This document shows, in pieces, positions 8,681 to 17,200 of a stretch of 29,292 nucleotides of DNA. Made by a program: the position numbers and the translations under genes. The stretch is from contig CAZYXP010000018.1 in the NCBI GenBank assembly GCA_964651325.1, positions 1 through 29,292 on the forward strand. Direction: 5' to 3'. The notes under the pieces were generated by a model. It saw only the letters and a list, made by a program, of their open reading frames with translations, made no database searches and was not told where the DNA came from. Numbering within the stretch: the first letter of the stretch is position 1; each line of letters starts with the position of its first letter. Source of the DNA: JADFOB01 sp964651325. GTDB lineage: Bacteria > Planctomycetota > Phycisphaerae > UBA1845.

Positions 8681-8695
8681 GCAATACGCGTGCCC
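8681..8695 (-). promoter_or_regulatory. Sigma-54-type promoter for hcp
   Basis: On the minus strand the site reads GGGCACG-CGTA-TTGC. The RpoN consensus is TGGCACG-N4-TTGC, so only the first base differs. The essential GG and GC dinucleotides are present with the correct 10-base separation. Transcription would start near 8670, giving a leader of about 160 nt before the hcp ATG. Known T6SSs (for example Vibrio cholerae hcp operons with VasH) use RpoN for hcp transcription, which supports the reading. No enhancer-binding protein gene is visible in the window. I checked the gaps around 1490-1632, 4342-4420, 12785-13043 and 23417-23684 and found no comparable site. Confidence 0.6.
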
Positions 8696-9011
8696 AACCA
8701 CGGCCCGCGTTGGCCCTCTTCCTGACTGAGGATTTTAACTCCAGATGCTGAAAGAACTTAAGACGGCGACGCGACTGACAAGGCGCGTTTTCCGTTAGGC
8801 AATGCGCACTACCGGACGGGGGTCCGACGGGCGCTGGTGCACGGCCCGCGCACAACAAGTGGGCCTATGTCGCCAGGTGACGGCCGTCATCGGCGCGGGT
8901 CGCCACCGGGCGCGCTGCGCCCCCGGCCTTGCGATCCAAGCACCTAGTCCACAACCGTTGCCGACGCGCCGCGGCAGCGCCGCAAAGCACCAAAACTCTG
9001 CTAGCCGGGCA

Positions 9012-10499
9012 TTATCCCGGCGGCGGATCAAACTGGCCTACCATCGACAATTCAACCTCAACGCCCTTGAGCTTGAAGTGCGGAATCATCTGGATTTCGG
9101 ACTTGTACATGCCCGGCTTACCGGGAACCGGCTCGGCCGTGACTTGAATCTCCTTCAGAGGATACTTGGAAGCCAGCGTGTCATCGAGTGTGCCCTGGCG
9201 ACAGTATTGCTTTAACCACGTGTTGATCTCGCCGACCATTTTCTCCGCGTCCATGACCCGGCCCATGTTCTCTCGCCAGATCACCTTCAGATAATGGGCG
9301 ATGCGACAGGAGATCATCAGATAAGGAAGCGACATGCCCAGGCGAGCCCGCGTTTCGTCCTCGTGCCCTTCGGCGGTGTCGGGAAACTTGCCGACCCGCT
9401 TGGCCGACGGGGCATCGAAGAACGCCGCATTGTCGCTACCCTTACGCATGACCAGCGGCATGAAACCAAAGTTGCACAGATCAACGTCCATATCTTCCGA
9501 GATCATGGTTTCCGTGGGAATCTTCGTGTGCGTCTGACCGGTGGCCTCGTACTGGTGGAGCGGCAGATCCGGCACGGCGCCGCCGCTGTTGGGGCCGACG
9601 ATAGAGTTGTACCAGCCGAAGCTGGCGAAGCTGTTGGCCATTCGGCCGGCCATGGCGAACGAGGCATTGCCCCAAAGATATCGGCTGTGATCCTCTACGC
9701 GGACGTCTTCTTCAAACGTGAAGTCTTTGACATCCTGATCCTCGACGGTATACGGCTTGCGGAGCAGGTATCGCGGCATGGCCAGTCCGATGTAGCGGGC
9801 GTCGTCCGAATCCCGGAAGGCGTTCCACTTGGTGTACTGGGGCTGCTCGAAGATTTCGTACATTTCGGCGAGCTTGGGCATGCCTTCATAGGAAGCCATC
9901 TTCTTGTCGAACATCTTCGGGTCGCTTCCCCCGAGGAAGGGGCACTTGGCCACGGCCGAAACGCGGGAGATTTCGGTGAGCAGCTCCACATCCGGCGTGC
10001 GCTGATCGAAGGAGAAGTTGGAGACCATCAGCCCGTAGGGGTTTCCGCCGAACGTGTTGTACTGATGCTGGTAGACGGTCTTGAACAGGCCCGATTTCTG
10101 CCAGTCTTTGCAATCCTGGAAGTCTTCCAGCAAGGCTTCCTTCGAGGTGTTTAGCATTTCGATGCGGATGTTCTGGCGGAACTCCGTATTGTCCACCAGA
10201 TACCACAGGCTTCTCCACGATGATTCAAGCTTCTGGAACTGATCGTTGTGAAGGATAGCGTTGACTTGCGAACTCAGTTGCTGGTCGATCTCTGCGATGA
10301 AATCGTCCACGACCTGCTTGTTCACGGTAATCTTGTTCAGATCGAGACCGGATGCCTTCTGAACAATACCGGCGATGCCCTTGCGATAGAGATCCCGGTA
10401 TTCGTTGTCCAAGTCCCAGCCATCGATGAGCGCATCGACCGCGCTCGTGTCGGCTTCCGCGGCGCCTGCCGCTTGTGCTTGTTGGGGTTGTTCTGCCAT
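9012..10499 (-). CDS. tssC: TssC large sheath subunit (VipB/ImpC)
   Basis: TssC pairs with TssB to build the contractile sheath around the Hcp tube. The N-terminal helix of the family is also the target of ClpV. The 495-residue product has the family length and its conserved blocks: LESSWRSLWYLVDNTE near 91-106, FGGNPYGLMVSNFSF near 150-164, LPYLMISCRIAHYLKVI in the C-terminal third and FKLKGVEVELSMVGQF near the end. The start ATG has GGAAG about 7 nt upstream. The Ala/Gln-rich first 20 residues look flexible. tssB lies 79 bases upstream on the same strand. A short GTCG/CGAC inverted repeat in that gap is too weak to name. Confidence 0.95.
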   Translation of the reverse strand: MAEQPQQAQAAGAAEADTSAVDALIDGWDLDNEYRDLYRKGIAGIVQKASGLDLNKITVNKQVVDDFIAEIDQQLSSQVNAILHNDQFQKLESSWRSLWYLVDNTEFRQNIRIEMLNTSKEALLEDFQDCKDWQKSGLFKTVYQHQYNTFGGNPYGLMVSNFSFDQRTPDVELLTEISRVSAVAKCPFLGGSDPKMFDKKMASYEGMPKLAEMYEIFEQPQYTKWNAFRDSDDARYIGLAMPRYLLRKPYTVEDQDVKDFTFEEDVRVEDHSRYLWGNASFAMAGRMANSFASFGWYNSIVGPNSGGAVPDLPLHQYEATGQTHTKIPTETMISEDMDVDLCNFGFMPLVMRKGSDNAAFFDAPSAKRVGKFPDTAEGHEDETRARLGMSLPYLMISCRIAHYLKVIWRENMGRVMDAEKMVGEINTWLKQYCRQGTLDDTLASKYPLKEIQVTAEPVPGKPGMYKSEIQMIPHFKLKGVEVELSMVGQFDPPPG

Positions 10500-10578
10500 G
10501 TTTATCTTCCTACCTAAAATTCAACCATTGCCGCGCCGTCGGTTTGCGACAGCGGGCTTGATTCGAAACCCTGCTATT

Positions 10579-11169
10579 CTATTCGGACGGTGCATCGCCG
10601 GACGGACCATCTCCCTCGTCGGGAGAAACGGGTGTATCGGCCTGGGCCGCGGGAGGGGCCTCAGCGGCGCCGCCCGCTCCGGCATCGCCGCCACCTGAAG
10701 TGGCCTCCGCGATCATGCCGACGATTTGATCGCGCACCGCGGGATCCTTGATCGCGCCCATCAGCTCTTTCTGGGCTGCCTTGTCCCCCATTTTGGGGCG
10801 AAGCGCTTTCATGGCATCGCGCAACTCGAGCAGCTTCTTAAGTTCAGGAACCTGCCGCGCGATAGACTCCGGACGGAAGTCCTTCAACGTGCCGAACTTC
10901 AACGATACGGGCAACTCGCCCTTACCCGCTAGACGATCGTCTACGGACAAGTCCAGAGACAGATTAAACCCTTGCATCACGGAATCGAAGTTGGATTTGT
11001 TGATGTCAAGCGGCTTACGCTCCTCGATGGGAGAGTTGTCCTCTTTGCCGCTGTAGTCTCCCATGACCAACATACGGAACGGTAGCTCCGGTTCGGCCCC
11101 GCCACGCAGGCGATCCGAAATAGAGATGTTGACCCGCGATTCACGAGCCTTCGATGGGCCTTTTGCCAT
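10579..11169 (-). CDS. tssB: TssB small sheath subunit (VipA/ImpB)
   Basis: TssB interlocks with TssC to form the contractile sheath. The N-terminal segment MAKGPSKARESRVNISISD and the strand LPFRMLVMGDYSG are typical of TssB, as are the central FGTLKDFRPESIARQVPEL and the LLELRDAMKALR helix. At 196 residues it is somewhat longer than common homologues because of a low-complexity Ala/Gly/Pro/Asp tail from about residue 158 (AGGAAEAPPAA and onward) that looks disordered. The ATG at 11169 is preceded by a perfect AAGGAGG at ideal spacing, the strongest ribosome site in the window, in line with the high copy number of sheath subunits. tssA ends 34 bases upstream. Confidence 0.95.
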   Translation of the reverse strand: MAKGPSKARESRVNISISDRLRGGAEPELPFRMLVMGDYSGKEDNSPIEERKPLDINKSNFDSVMQGFNLSLDLSVDDRLAGKGELPVSLKFGTLKDFRPESIARQVPELKKLLELRDAMKALRPKMGDKAAQKELMGAIKDPAVRDQIVGMIAEATSGGGDAGAGGAAEAPPAAQADTPVSPDEGDGPSGDAPSE

Positions 11170-11203
11170 TGGTTTCCTCCTTCAGGTCTAAACAATCCTC
11201 GGA

Positions 11204-12784
11204 TCACTTGCCCGAAGGCTCAGCGGCCAGCGCCGCCAATGGATCCAATTGACACAACCAAGCGAACGTATCACGCACGCCGTCGAGCACTTCGGGCCGC
11301 GGATCTTTCGTGGCCGCGGTCAGTGCCTTTCGGCATCGATACAAAGTTTGAGCGACATCGACAGCCAACACGGGCTCCCACTCGTCAATATGATATCGCT
11401 GGATCTCTTCAGAACATTCTTCTAGCAGCGGCGCGGCAAGCTGCAACCGTTGCGCGTCAAAGCATAGCTGCGCGATTCGAAGACGCCAGAGAAAACGATC
11501 CCGCCGCTGATTGCAGGCAAGCAACCCTGTCTGCAACTCCTGGAGTCCTTCCTTGAGCTTGCCCGAACCCGCTAGCTTCTTAGCTTTGTCGTGCGCCTCG
11601 GTCAGTTTCCCGTTGGCATCCCCCGAGCCCGATCCGCCGCCGCTGCGCTGCGCCGGAGCCACTTCGGACTCGATCCACATGCGAGTTTCCCCGCCGCAAA
11701 GCGGTGTGCCATTAGAAAAACGAAGCTCGTACAACCCTTCCCCTAGCCGTTGCACCAGGGAGCCAGTGAGCCCCATGATCGCTTGACGAGCCCCATCGTA
11801 CGTCGGTCCCAGACCAGACATCGCGGCGCACGCATACCGTTGCAAATCGAGCCACAAGGGATCGCTCGAACGAAACGCCGCCTCCGCCCCTTTGAGCAAA
11901 TGATCCCACAAACTGTTGGCCATTTGATGGGGCAGCGCATCGAGTACGGTGTTTTCAGGCGGCGGAATCTTGAATTTGGCGTCGTCGGTGACGGGCAGTG
12001 AAATCTTCGCCCATTTGACAAACCGCGCGACCGCGTAGGGTAGCGGGTCCGTGGGATCGGCTTTTTTGATAAATGTGCATGCGCTCAAGACGGAGTTGAC
12101 GGCTCCGCTGACATCGCTGACGGGCTCGGCACTGAACGCGGCCCCTCCACCCGAGGCGCCGCCAACCGCTACAGGCTGACCCGCTGCGGCTGCGGGGGCG
12201 GCGGGCTTGGGCTCTTCTTTCTTGGGGCGCTTGCCAGCGTGATCTTTGAGGCCATCAATGAATTTGCGAAACTCCGGAGGATCGTCCGGCATGTGCTCGG
12301 TCAAGGCCGCCTTGAGTTCCCCGCCCCGTTCGAAGCACGCATCCAACGCATCAAAATCGTCGGGTTTGGGCTGGTTTTCGCGGAACCACAACCCCTCGGT
12401 GAACTGGTCCGCCAGCGTCTCAATTCGGGCCTTGCGCCGTCGCGGGCGCGCAGGCTGCATCCCCTCCCAGAAGTTCTTGACCATCCCCGTGATCATCCCC
12501 AACGCCGCTGCAAGACCCGCGTAGCCATGTTGCATGAACAGGGCGTGACCGAGTATGGACGCGATTTCCACGTCCTTGCATTTTCCGGAAAGGATGCCGA
12601 TGCAGTCTTGTTCGACTTGAAACCACTCCGGATCGCCTTCGACTTCGATGCGGCCGTGCTTCGAGAATTCGGCCATGACGCTGATGTATGCGTCCTCCTC
12701 TGTGGCATCGCTACCACAGGGCGCTCCCCCAGGGATCGGTTCTGCTCCAAGGGCGAGAATTGGGGCTTCATCGAACTGGGCCAT
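11204..12784 (-). CDS. tssA: TssA assembly/cap protein, with VasJ-like C-terminal region
   Basis: TssA-family proteins prime baseplate and tube-sheath assembly and can travel at the distal end of the growing sheath. The 526-residue product starts at MAQFDEAPILALGAEPIPGG. An ImpA-type N-terminal domain (about 15-150) contains PIPGGAPCGSD, a GKCKDVEIASILGHALFMQH helix and the NFWEGMQP motif. A Pro/Ala/Gly-rich linker lies at about 175-225. A helical C-terminal half (about 385-520) with HDKAKKLAGSGKLKEGLQEL and AAPLLEECSEEI resembles the VasJ-type C-terminus. The ATG at 12784 has AGGCGG upstream; a longer frame to 12814 adds only an unlikely 10-residue extension. tagF ends 259 bases upstream. 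Confidence 0.88.
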   Translation of the reverse strand: MAQFDEAPILALGAEPIPGGAPCGSDATEEDAYISVMAEFSKHGRIEVEGDPEWFQVEQDCIGILSGKCKDVEIASILGHALFMQHGYAGLAAALGMITGMVKNFWEGMQPARPRRRKARIETLADQFTEGLWFRENQPKPDDFDALDACFERGGELKAALTEHMPDDPPEFRKFIDGLKDHAGKRPKKEEPKPAAPAAAAGQPVAVGGASGGGAAFSAEPVSDVSGAVNSVLSACTFIKKADPTDPLPYAVARFVKWAKISLPVTDDAKFKIPPPENTVLDALPHQMANSLWDHLLKGAEAAFRSSDPLWLDLQRYACAAMSGLGPTYDGARQAIMGLTGSLVQRLGEGLYELRFSNGTPLCGGETRMWIESEVAPAQRSGGGSGSGDANGKLTEAHDKAKKLAGSGKLKEGLQELQTGLLACNQRRDRFLWRLRIAQLCFDAQRLQLAAPLLEECSEEIQRYHIDEWEPVLAVDVAQTLYRCRKALTAATKDPRPEVLDGVRDTFAWLCQLDPLAALAAEPSGK

Positions 12785-13043
12785 GGATCCGCCTGTCCTG
12801 CCTATCGGCCACACCGAGTTAACGGCGCCGATGCCAACCCGCGATCGACCGAAGTGCTATCCCAAGCGCCGGCGCATCCTTGCTGCGGGTGAGTTTGTGC
12901 ACAATTCCTACATGCAGGGCTACGATTCCGATCACCGGGAAAGGCGATGCCCTGTACCCACGAGACGCGAACTGCGGTGCAAAGTGAGACTGGAATCAGC
13001 TTAGCATTCCTTTCCTTCCAAGATAAGCCTCTCCGTCCATAAG
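12785..13043. other. tagF-tssA gap, possible long leader
   Basis: No gene is visible. The gap contains a perfect 10-base palindrome, TTGTGCACAA, at 12895-12904 that could be an operator. A possible promoter pair lies at its right end (listed separately). This is the longest non-coding gap between tssM and tssC and could separate a tssABC transcript from the upstream genes. Confidence 0.3.
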
Positions 13044-13047
13044 TCAA
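13020..13047 (-). promoter_or_regulatory. Possible sigma-70-type promoter for tssA-tssB-tssC
   Basis: The minus strand shows TTGACT (13042-13047), a 16-base spacer and TATCTT (13020-13025), matching the -35 box at five of six bases and the -10 box at four of six. It overlaps the last bases of tagF and would give a leader of about 230 nt before tssA. The match is moderate and could be chance. Confidence 0.25.
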
Positions 13048-14099
13048 GTTGCCTGAGCCGAAGCCTGGACGAAATCCAACCACGTTCGGCTGTCCGCGGG
13101 AACGTCGATGGCTACCTCCTCGCCCTCGCGCGCGTCGGCGTCCGACGGGTTAGGATTGTCGTCGGAATCTCTGTTCGATGCTTGTGTATCTTCCCACGCT
13201 GACAGGGTATCGACGAACGAAAGAGCGCTCGCCAGTGGCGTGAGCAGGAGAAAATCCTCCGCGGTCAGCTCGCGAGCAACAAAAGATAGCTGGCCCGCCT
13301 CCGAACCCGGATCGCCAGTCATCACGAGTGAAAGCTGCCGCCGGCTCAGGTCCATCCTCGATTCAAGCCAGCACAACCACCCGGCGCATTGGACGTTCAA
13401 CGGAACGCCGGCCGACAGCGGGAACTGCAGCGTGGGTTCAAAGTCATTCTTGGGATGGGCACTGATGTTGTTGCCCAGTTTTTCGGCGCGGTGAAACCAA
13501 TCATCCCACTCCTTGACCTTCAAACGATCATGAGCGCCGCGAAACCACTGAGTGAGTGAGGTGGCCTTGCCCCCGGCGATCCAGGAATCGTCGGTTCGGC
13601 CGTCGGCGACATCTGCAACGTCGATCTCGCGGCCACCGAAGGCGGCCTCAAATCTTCCCGGCATGTTCATAAACCGCACGACCTCACGGCGCATACGCAA
13701 GAGTCGCTCCAGCACGTCTACGACTGGGGTTATGCGGTCGCTGGTGGGCCCAGGAAGCAACGCGGACGGGATGCCCACGTAGAAAAACATAGGGAACGGC
13801 CGGCCCCGCATATCGCCGCCGAAATCCAAAACCACGGCCAGCACCGTCATTTGGGCCTTGGGGAGGCGCACCACGCACCCGGCGATGGGCAGACGCTGCT
13901 GGCGGTGGTCACTTTGGGCAAGCCGGCCTTGGTACAGCTCGAACCCCTTCAAGACCCAAGAATTGAACTCGACCGCCCACTCCTCGTCGGTGTGCGATCG
14001 GTAATAGTCCGGATAAGTCGGCAATTTGCCGAACCAGCGAACGCGCGGATCCGGCTTGCCGGCAGATGATTTCGACTTGAACAGATCGGTCCAACTCAT
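13044..14099 (-). CDS. tagF: TagF, T6SS-associated post-translational regulator (ImpM family)
   Basis: TagF proteins restrain T6SS assembly after translation; in Pseudomonas aeruginosa TagF acts through the FHA protein and is counteracted by the PpkA pathway. The 351-residue product carries the family signature RVRWFGKLPTYPDYYRSH (residues 19-36), the LPIAGCVVRLP strand and the GGDMRGRPFPMFFYVGIPS segment typical of the domain. The ATG has AGGGGA about 7 nt upstream. The C-terminal part (about 280-340) is acidic and Asp/Asn-rich. The presence of tagF with no visible FHA gene, kinase or phosphatase in the window is notable: its partner may be the coiled-coil protein or the divergent pseudokinase, which is speculation. 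Confidence 0.88.
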   Translation of the reverse strand: MSWTDLFKSKSSAGKPDPRVRWFGKLPTYPDYYRSHTDEEWAVEFNSWVLKGFELYQGRLAQSDHRQQRLPIAGCVVRLPKAQMTVLAVVLDFGGDMRGRPFPMFFYVGIPSALLPGPTSDRITPVVDVLERLLRMRREVVRFMNMPGRFEAAFGGREIDVADVADGRTDDSWIAGGKATSLTQWFRGAHDRLKVKEWDDWFHRAEKLGNNISAHPKNDFEPTLQFPLSAGVPLNVQCAGWLCWLESRMDLSRRQLSLVMTGDPGSEAGQLSFVARELTAEDFLLLTPLASALSFVDTLSAWEDTQASNRDSDDNPNPSDADAREGEEVAIDVPADSRTWLDFVQASAQAT

Positions 14100-14222
14100 T
14101 GCAAATCCCCTTTACGCTTCGACGATGCGATTCGGTTGTGGGGAGATCCAACCGAAGGCAGTTCTAATTGGTCTAACGACATTCGCGCGCCCGCCACAAA
14201 CTCGATTGTCGTGCGTTTTTTC

Positions 14223-14243
14223 CGGCACCGCTCAGCGGCGCCG
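14223..14243 (-). other. Stem-loop between tssM and tagF
   Basis: Arms 14223-14231 and 14235-14243 form a 9-bp stem with a 3-nt loop, 18 bases after the tssM stop. As in the hcp-tssE hairpin, one position (14227/14239) pairs only in minus-strand RNA, as G-U. It is followed by an A-run rather than a U-run in that direction, so it is not a standard terminator. It may limit 3' decay of the long tssM message or reduce read-through into tagF. Confidence 0.5.
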
Positions 14244-14260
14244 ACCTAAGGTGACTCGTG

Positions 14261-17200
14261 TTATTCGCTGGCCAACTTTAATTCCGCAATTGGCTCAGGC
14301 ATGGGGCGATCCAGCTTGAATCTGAACCCCAGACCGACCTGAACATGCCCTCGCTTTTCCACCTTGCTGGCGAGGTCGGGTTGCCCCACGCCCCGCAACT
14401 TCTCCGGGAGGTTCATCGCGTGTGCCGTGATCCACGTCGATCGATCTCCGTTAAGTGGATTACCATCGAGCAAATAGGCGCAAATCGACAGCGGCGTGCA
14501 GGTGCCCAGCGATTTGGAAACGGGCTTGTATCTCGTCGTGCCGCTGCCGGTCTCCGCGCCATGGGTCAGCTTGAACGTCATAGGCCCCTGCGCATCCCAC
14601 TCCCATCTGGCTTGCCAGTTCTTCTGAGTCTGCGCACGGCGACTCGTGGAAATCTTTAACGCTTTGGCGACCGGAACGGTATCCCCTTCCTCCTTGACCT
14701 TCAAACCGAGCGTAAGTTCGACCATGCCATAGTAGTTCGGACCGGTGATATCTATATTCACATTGGTGGCCGGGGCGTTCTCATCCATCGGATCAAAGTA
14801 GGACGCCCGCTCGATCTCGAGCGGTTTGAGCTTGGTGCTTGTGGGGTCGGTTTCCGACAAGCCAAGGAAGCGATACCACAGGTGGCAGCGATCATAGAAT
14901 CTGCGCCGAGCGAGCGTCGTCGCCGTGTCAGGAAGACCCTCTTCCAGCGGCATGAAGTATACCTCGGCGTTGCGAACCTCTCGGATGAAGTCGCGAAAGC
15001 CCGGGAATTCCACCGTCTTGTACAAGTTGGTGCCGACGTCCTTTTCGCCGGAAAACGGCCAGCCCACTTCCGTCGTCGAGGCTAGCCTGCGCTCCTGCAC
15101 GTCCACCAAGATTCGCGTGATCTCCGCGCTGAGCGCCTCCTGCGTCATAGACTCGAACTTGAGCAGCTTCCCCGTTAAACGATCGTCGGTAAGCTGCGTA
15201 TCGTGACGAAGCGCATCGAAATCGGGCCACCTGATTCTCTTGGCAGGCCGTTTCTTGGCTAGGAATTTCTCGGGGAACGGTTCGACGTTGGCAATGCTCT
15301 GCCCAAAATCCTCCCATTTCCGCGCAAACGCTTCCGCAATCGCCTCCCATGGCTCCTTTTGCGCAATGCCCTGGATCGGTGGGATTCTGGCGTTGACGGC
15401 GAAGACGCCATGGTCTTGACTCCATTCCTCTCCGATCGCTGAGCGCATCCATTCGGCCACGGCCGACCAGCTTGGCCTGTTGCTCGAATGGGGCGAAACC
15501 CACTTTGAGCCGCTCTTCTGATGTCCCCAAAACGGGATCGACTCCAGTATTTCACCAAGCGCCGGTTTCAGTTCCGCCCGGACCGCCTGGTAGCTCATTC
15601 CGGATGCCGCCACACGTTTCTTCAGTGACCTCGTCAAGGAATCCCAATCCCTCGATTCGCCGACCAGTTCGTCAAGTTGGGGAAGCGTCTTGTCTTCGTA
15701 CGCCGCGGACCAAGCGCGAACGTAGGCGCGATCATATTGTTCGGCAGCTTGGCGGAGCAGCCGGGCGCACCACCGATTCAGTACTTCTTCATCATCGGCG
15801 CTGGTGAGGAAGAAATCGGGGGTGATGCTATCCAGGACGAACAGCAGCTGATACGACTCGAACGCCCGGTCAAAGTGAAAGCCTCGCTGAGCCCATTGGG
15901 GAACCTTACCCTCGCCGCTACGAATGGCTGTTCCGGTCGGTGCCGATTGGCTCGATTGGGGCGAATCAAACAGAGACGGCGCTTTGAATCTTGGCTTCCG
16001 CTTCTTCTTTCTAGGCTCTGTCGTGCGGCTGGGGGATGGGACCTCTACTTCGCGATGCTCGATCTCCGGCGAATCGATGTAGTAGGCCGAGGACTTCAGG
16101 TCGCCGGCACCCGGTTCGAGTGCTGCAAGTCCTAACGGGCCCAGATCGGTCAAGCCGACGCGCACCGTCTCAAGGATCGCGCGAATACTGCCTTGGTAGA
16201 TCAGGCGCTCATGCTCGACGTAGAGATCGGCGAGTCGATCTGGCGACCATTTCGGTTCCAGGCTGTCGAAGTCCGCGTCACCTACAGTCGAATCGGGGCT
16301 TGCGTCGGGCTCAAGGGTCTCATCGAACCTGGCCTTCCAGTCCGACGGCTTGCCGGGTGGGTTGTCGGGAGAAAGATTGGCGTCATTGAACGCGTCGCGA
16401 ATCTCTTCAAGAATCCCACGGACCGTTTGCGCGTCAGCCGTCAGTTTCAGCTTGTCTTGATTGGTGTTCCCTTCCCCGTCGTAGCGGATGATGTGATCGT
16501 AAGGCGTGTAAAGCTCCCGCACGTCGCGATGAAATCGCACCTCGTCATCGAACCCGACATCCTCAAGCAGCTTCTCGGTCAGCCCGGCGTCCCTCAATTG
16601 GTTCCAAAGATGTTGATCCAGCCCGATTTTGTTGGCGCCTAGCTGCAAGCCGGTGATGTAGCCCGAAACCGGTGAATCGGCCGCCGCTCCACATGCGGCC
16701 AGCTCCGTCGTCAAGTCCTGAACATACTGGACCCACGCCTCTTTGCGCATGGCCAGGATGACGGTGCGCAGCTCCACCATGTTGGTTTCGCTCTTCCAGT
16801 ACGCTTCGGCTAGATTCGTTTCAAAGCTCGTAAACGCGGTCGAAAACTCTCGCTTGAGCGTTTCCATGTCTTCGGAAGACTGGTATTCGACGCCATCAGC
16901 GGCGAAGCCGATCATCGTTTGGTAGCGCCCGGCCACGGCGTCGCACGCTTCGCGAATCCGCATCCATTCGCGGACAATCGGGTTGGGATTCTTGGAATCC
17001 AGGGTCGCGAACGCCTTGAGGTATTCCCAAGCGCCCCCGTCGAGGGCGAGTTGAATCGTCTTCTCCGGCTCCTCGCCATTCCTGGAAAGCATCCGAGCGG
17101 GGGACTGCCAATCCTCCGGATCATCGCTTTGGGCCAAGGTGTCGAAGTAGTACCCTGCGTGATCGAGGAAATTGAAATCCGTGCTGTTGATTGGCGATTG

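Larger units (their letters stand above)
8509..9011. other. Non-coding gap between tssC and hcp
   Basis: About 500 bases without a convincing gene. On the minus strand it contains the hcp leader and the sigma-54-like site. It also contains a stem GGGCGC/GCGCCC (8908-8922, 3-nt loop) shortly after the tssC stop. That stem has no following T-run, so termination there is possible but unsupported. Short open frames in this gap have no recognisable product or good ribosome site. Confidence 0.5.

Noticed and set aside
8908..8922. Intrinsic terminator after tssC (GGGCGC/GCGCCC stem)
   Set aside because: The stem is only 6 bp and no T-run follows on the minus strand.
8619..9031. Two short minus-strand open frames (79 and 78 codons) in the tssC-hcp gap
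   Set aside because: They lack ribosome sites and recognisable features; one overlaps the tssC end and the other covers the sigma-54-like site.
14223..14243. Intrinsic terminator after tssM
   Set aside because: The stem is strong but is followed by an A-run, not a U-run, in the direction of transcription.
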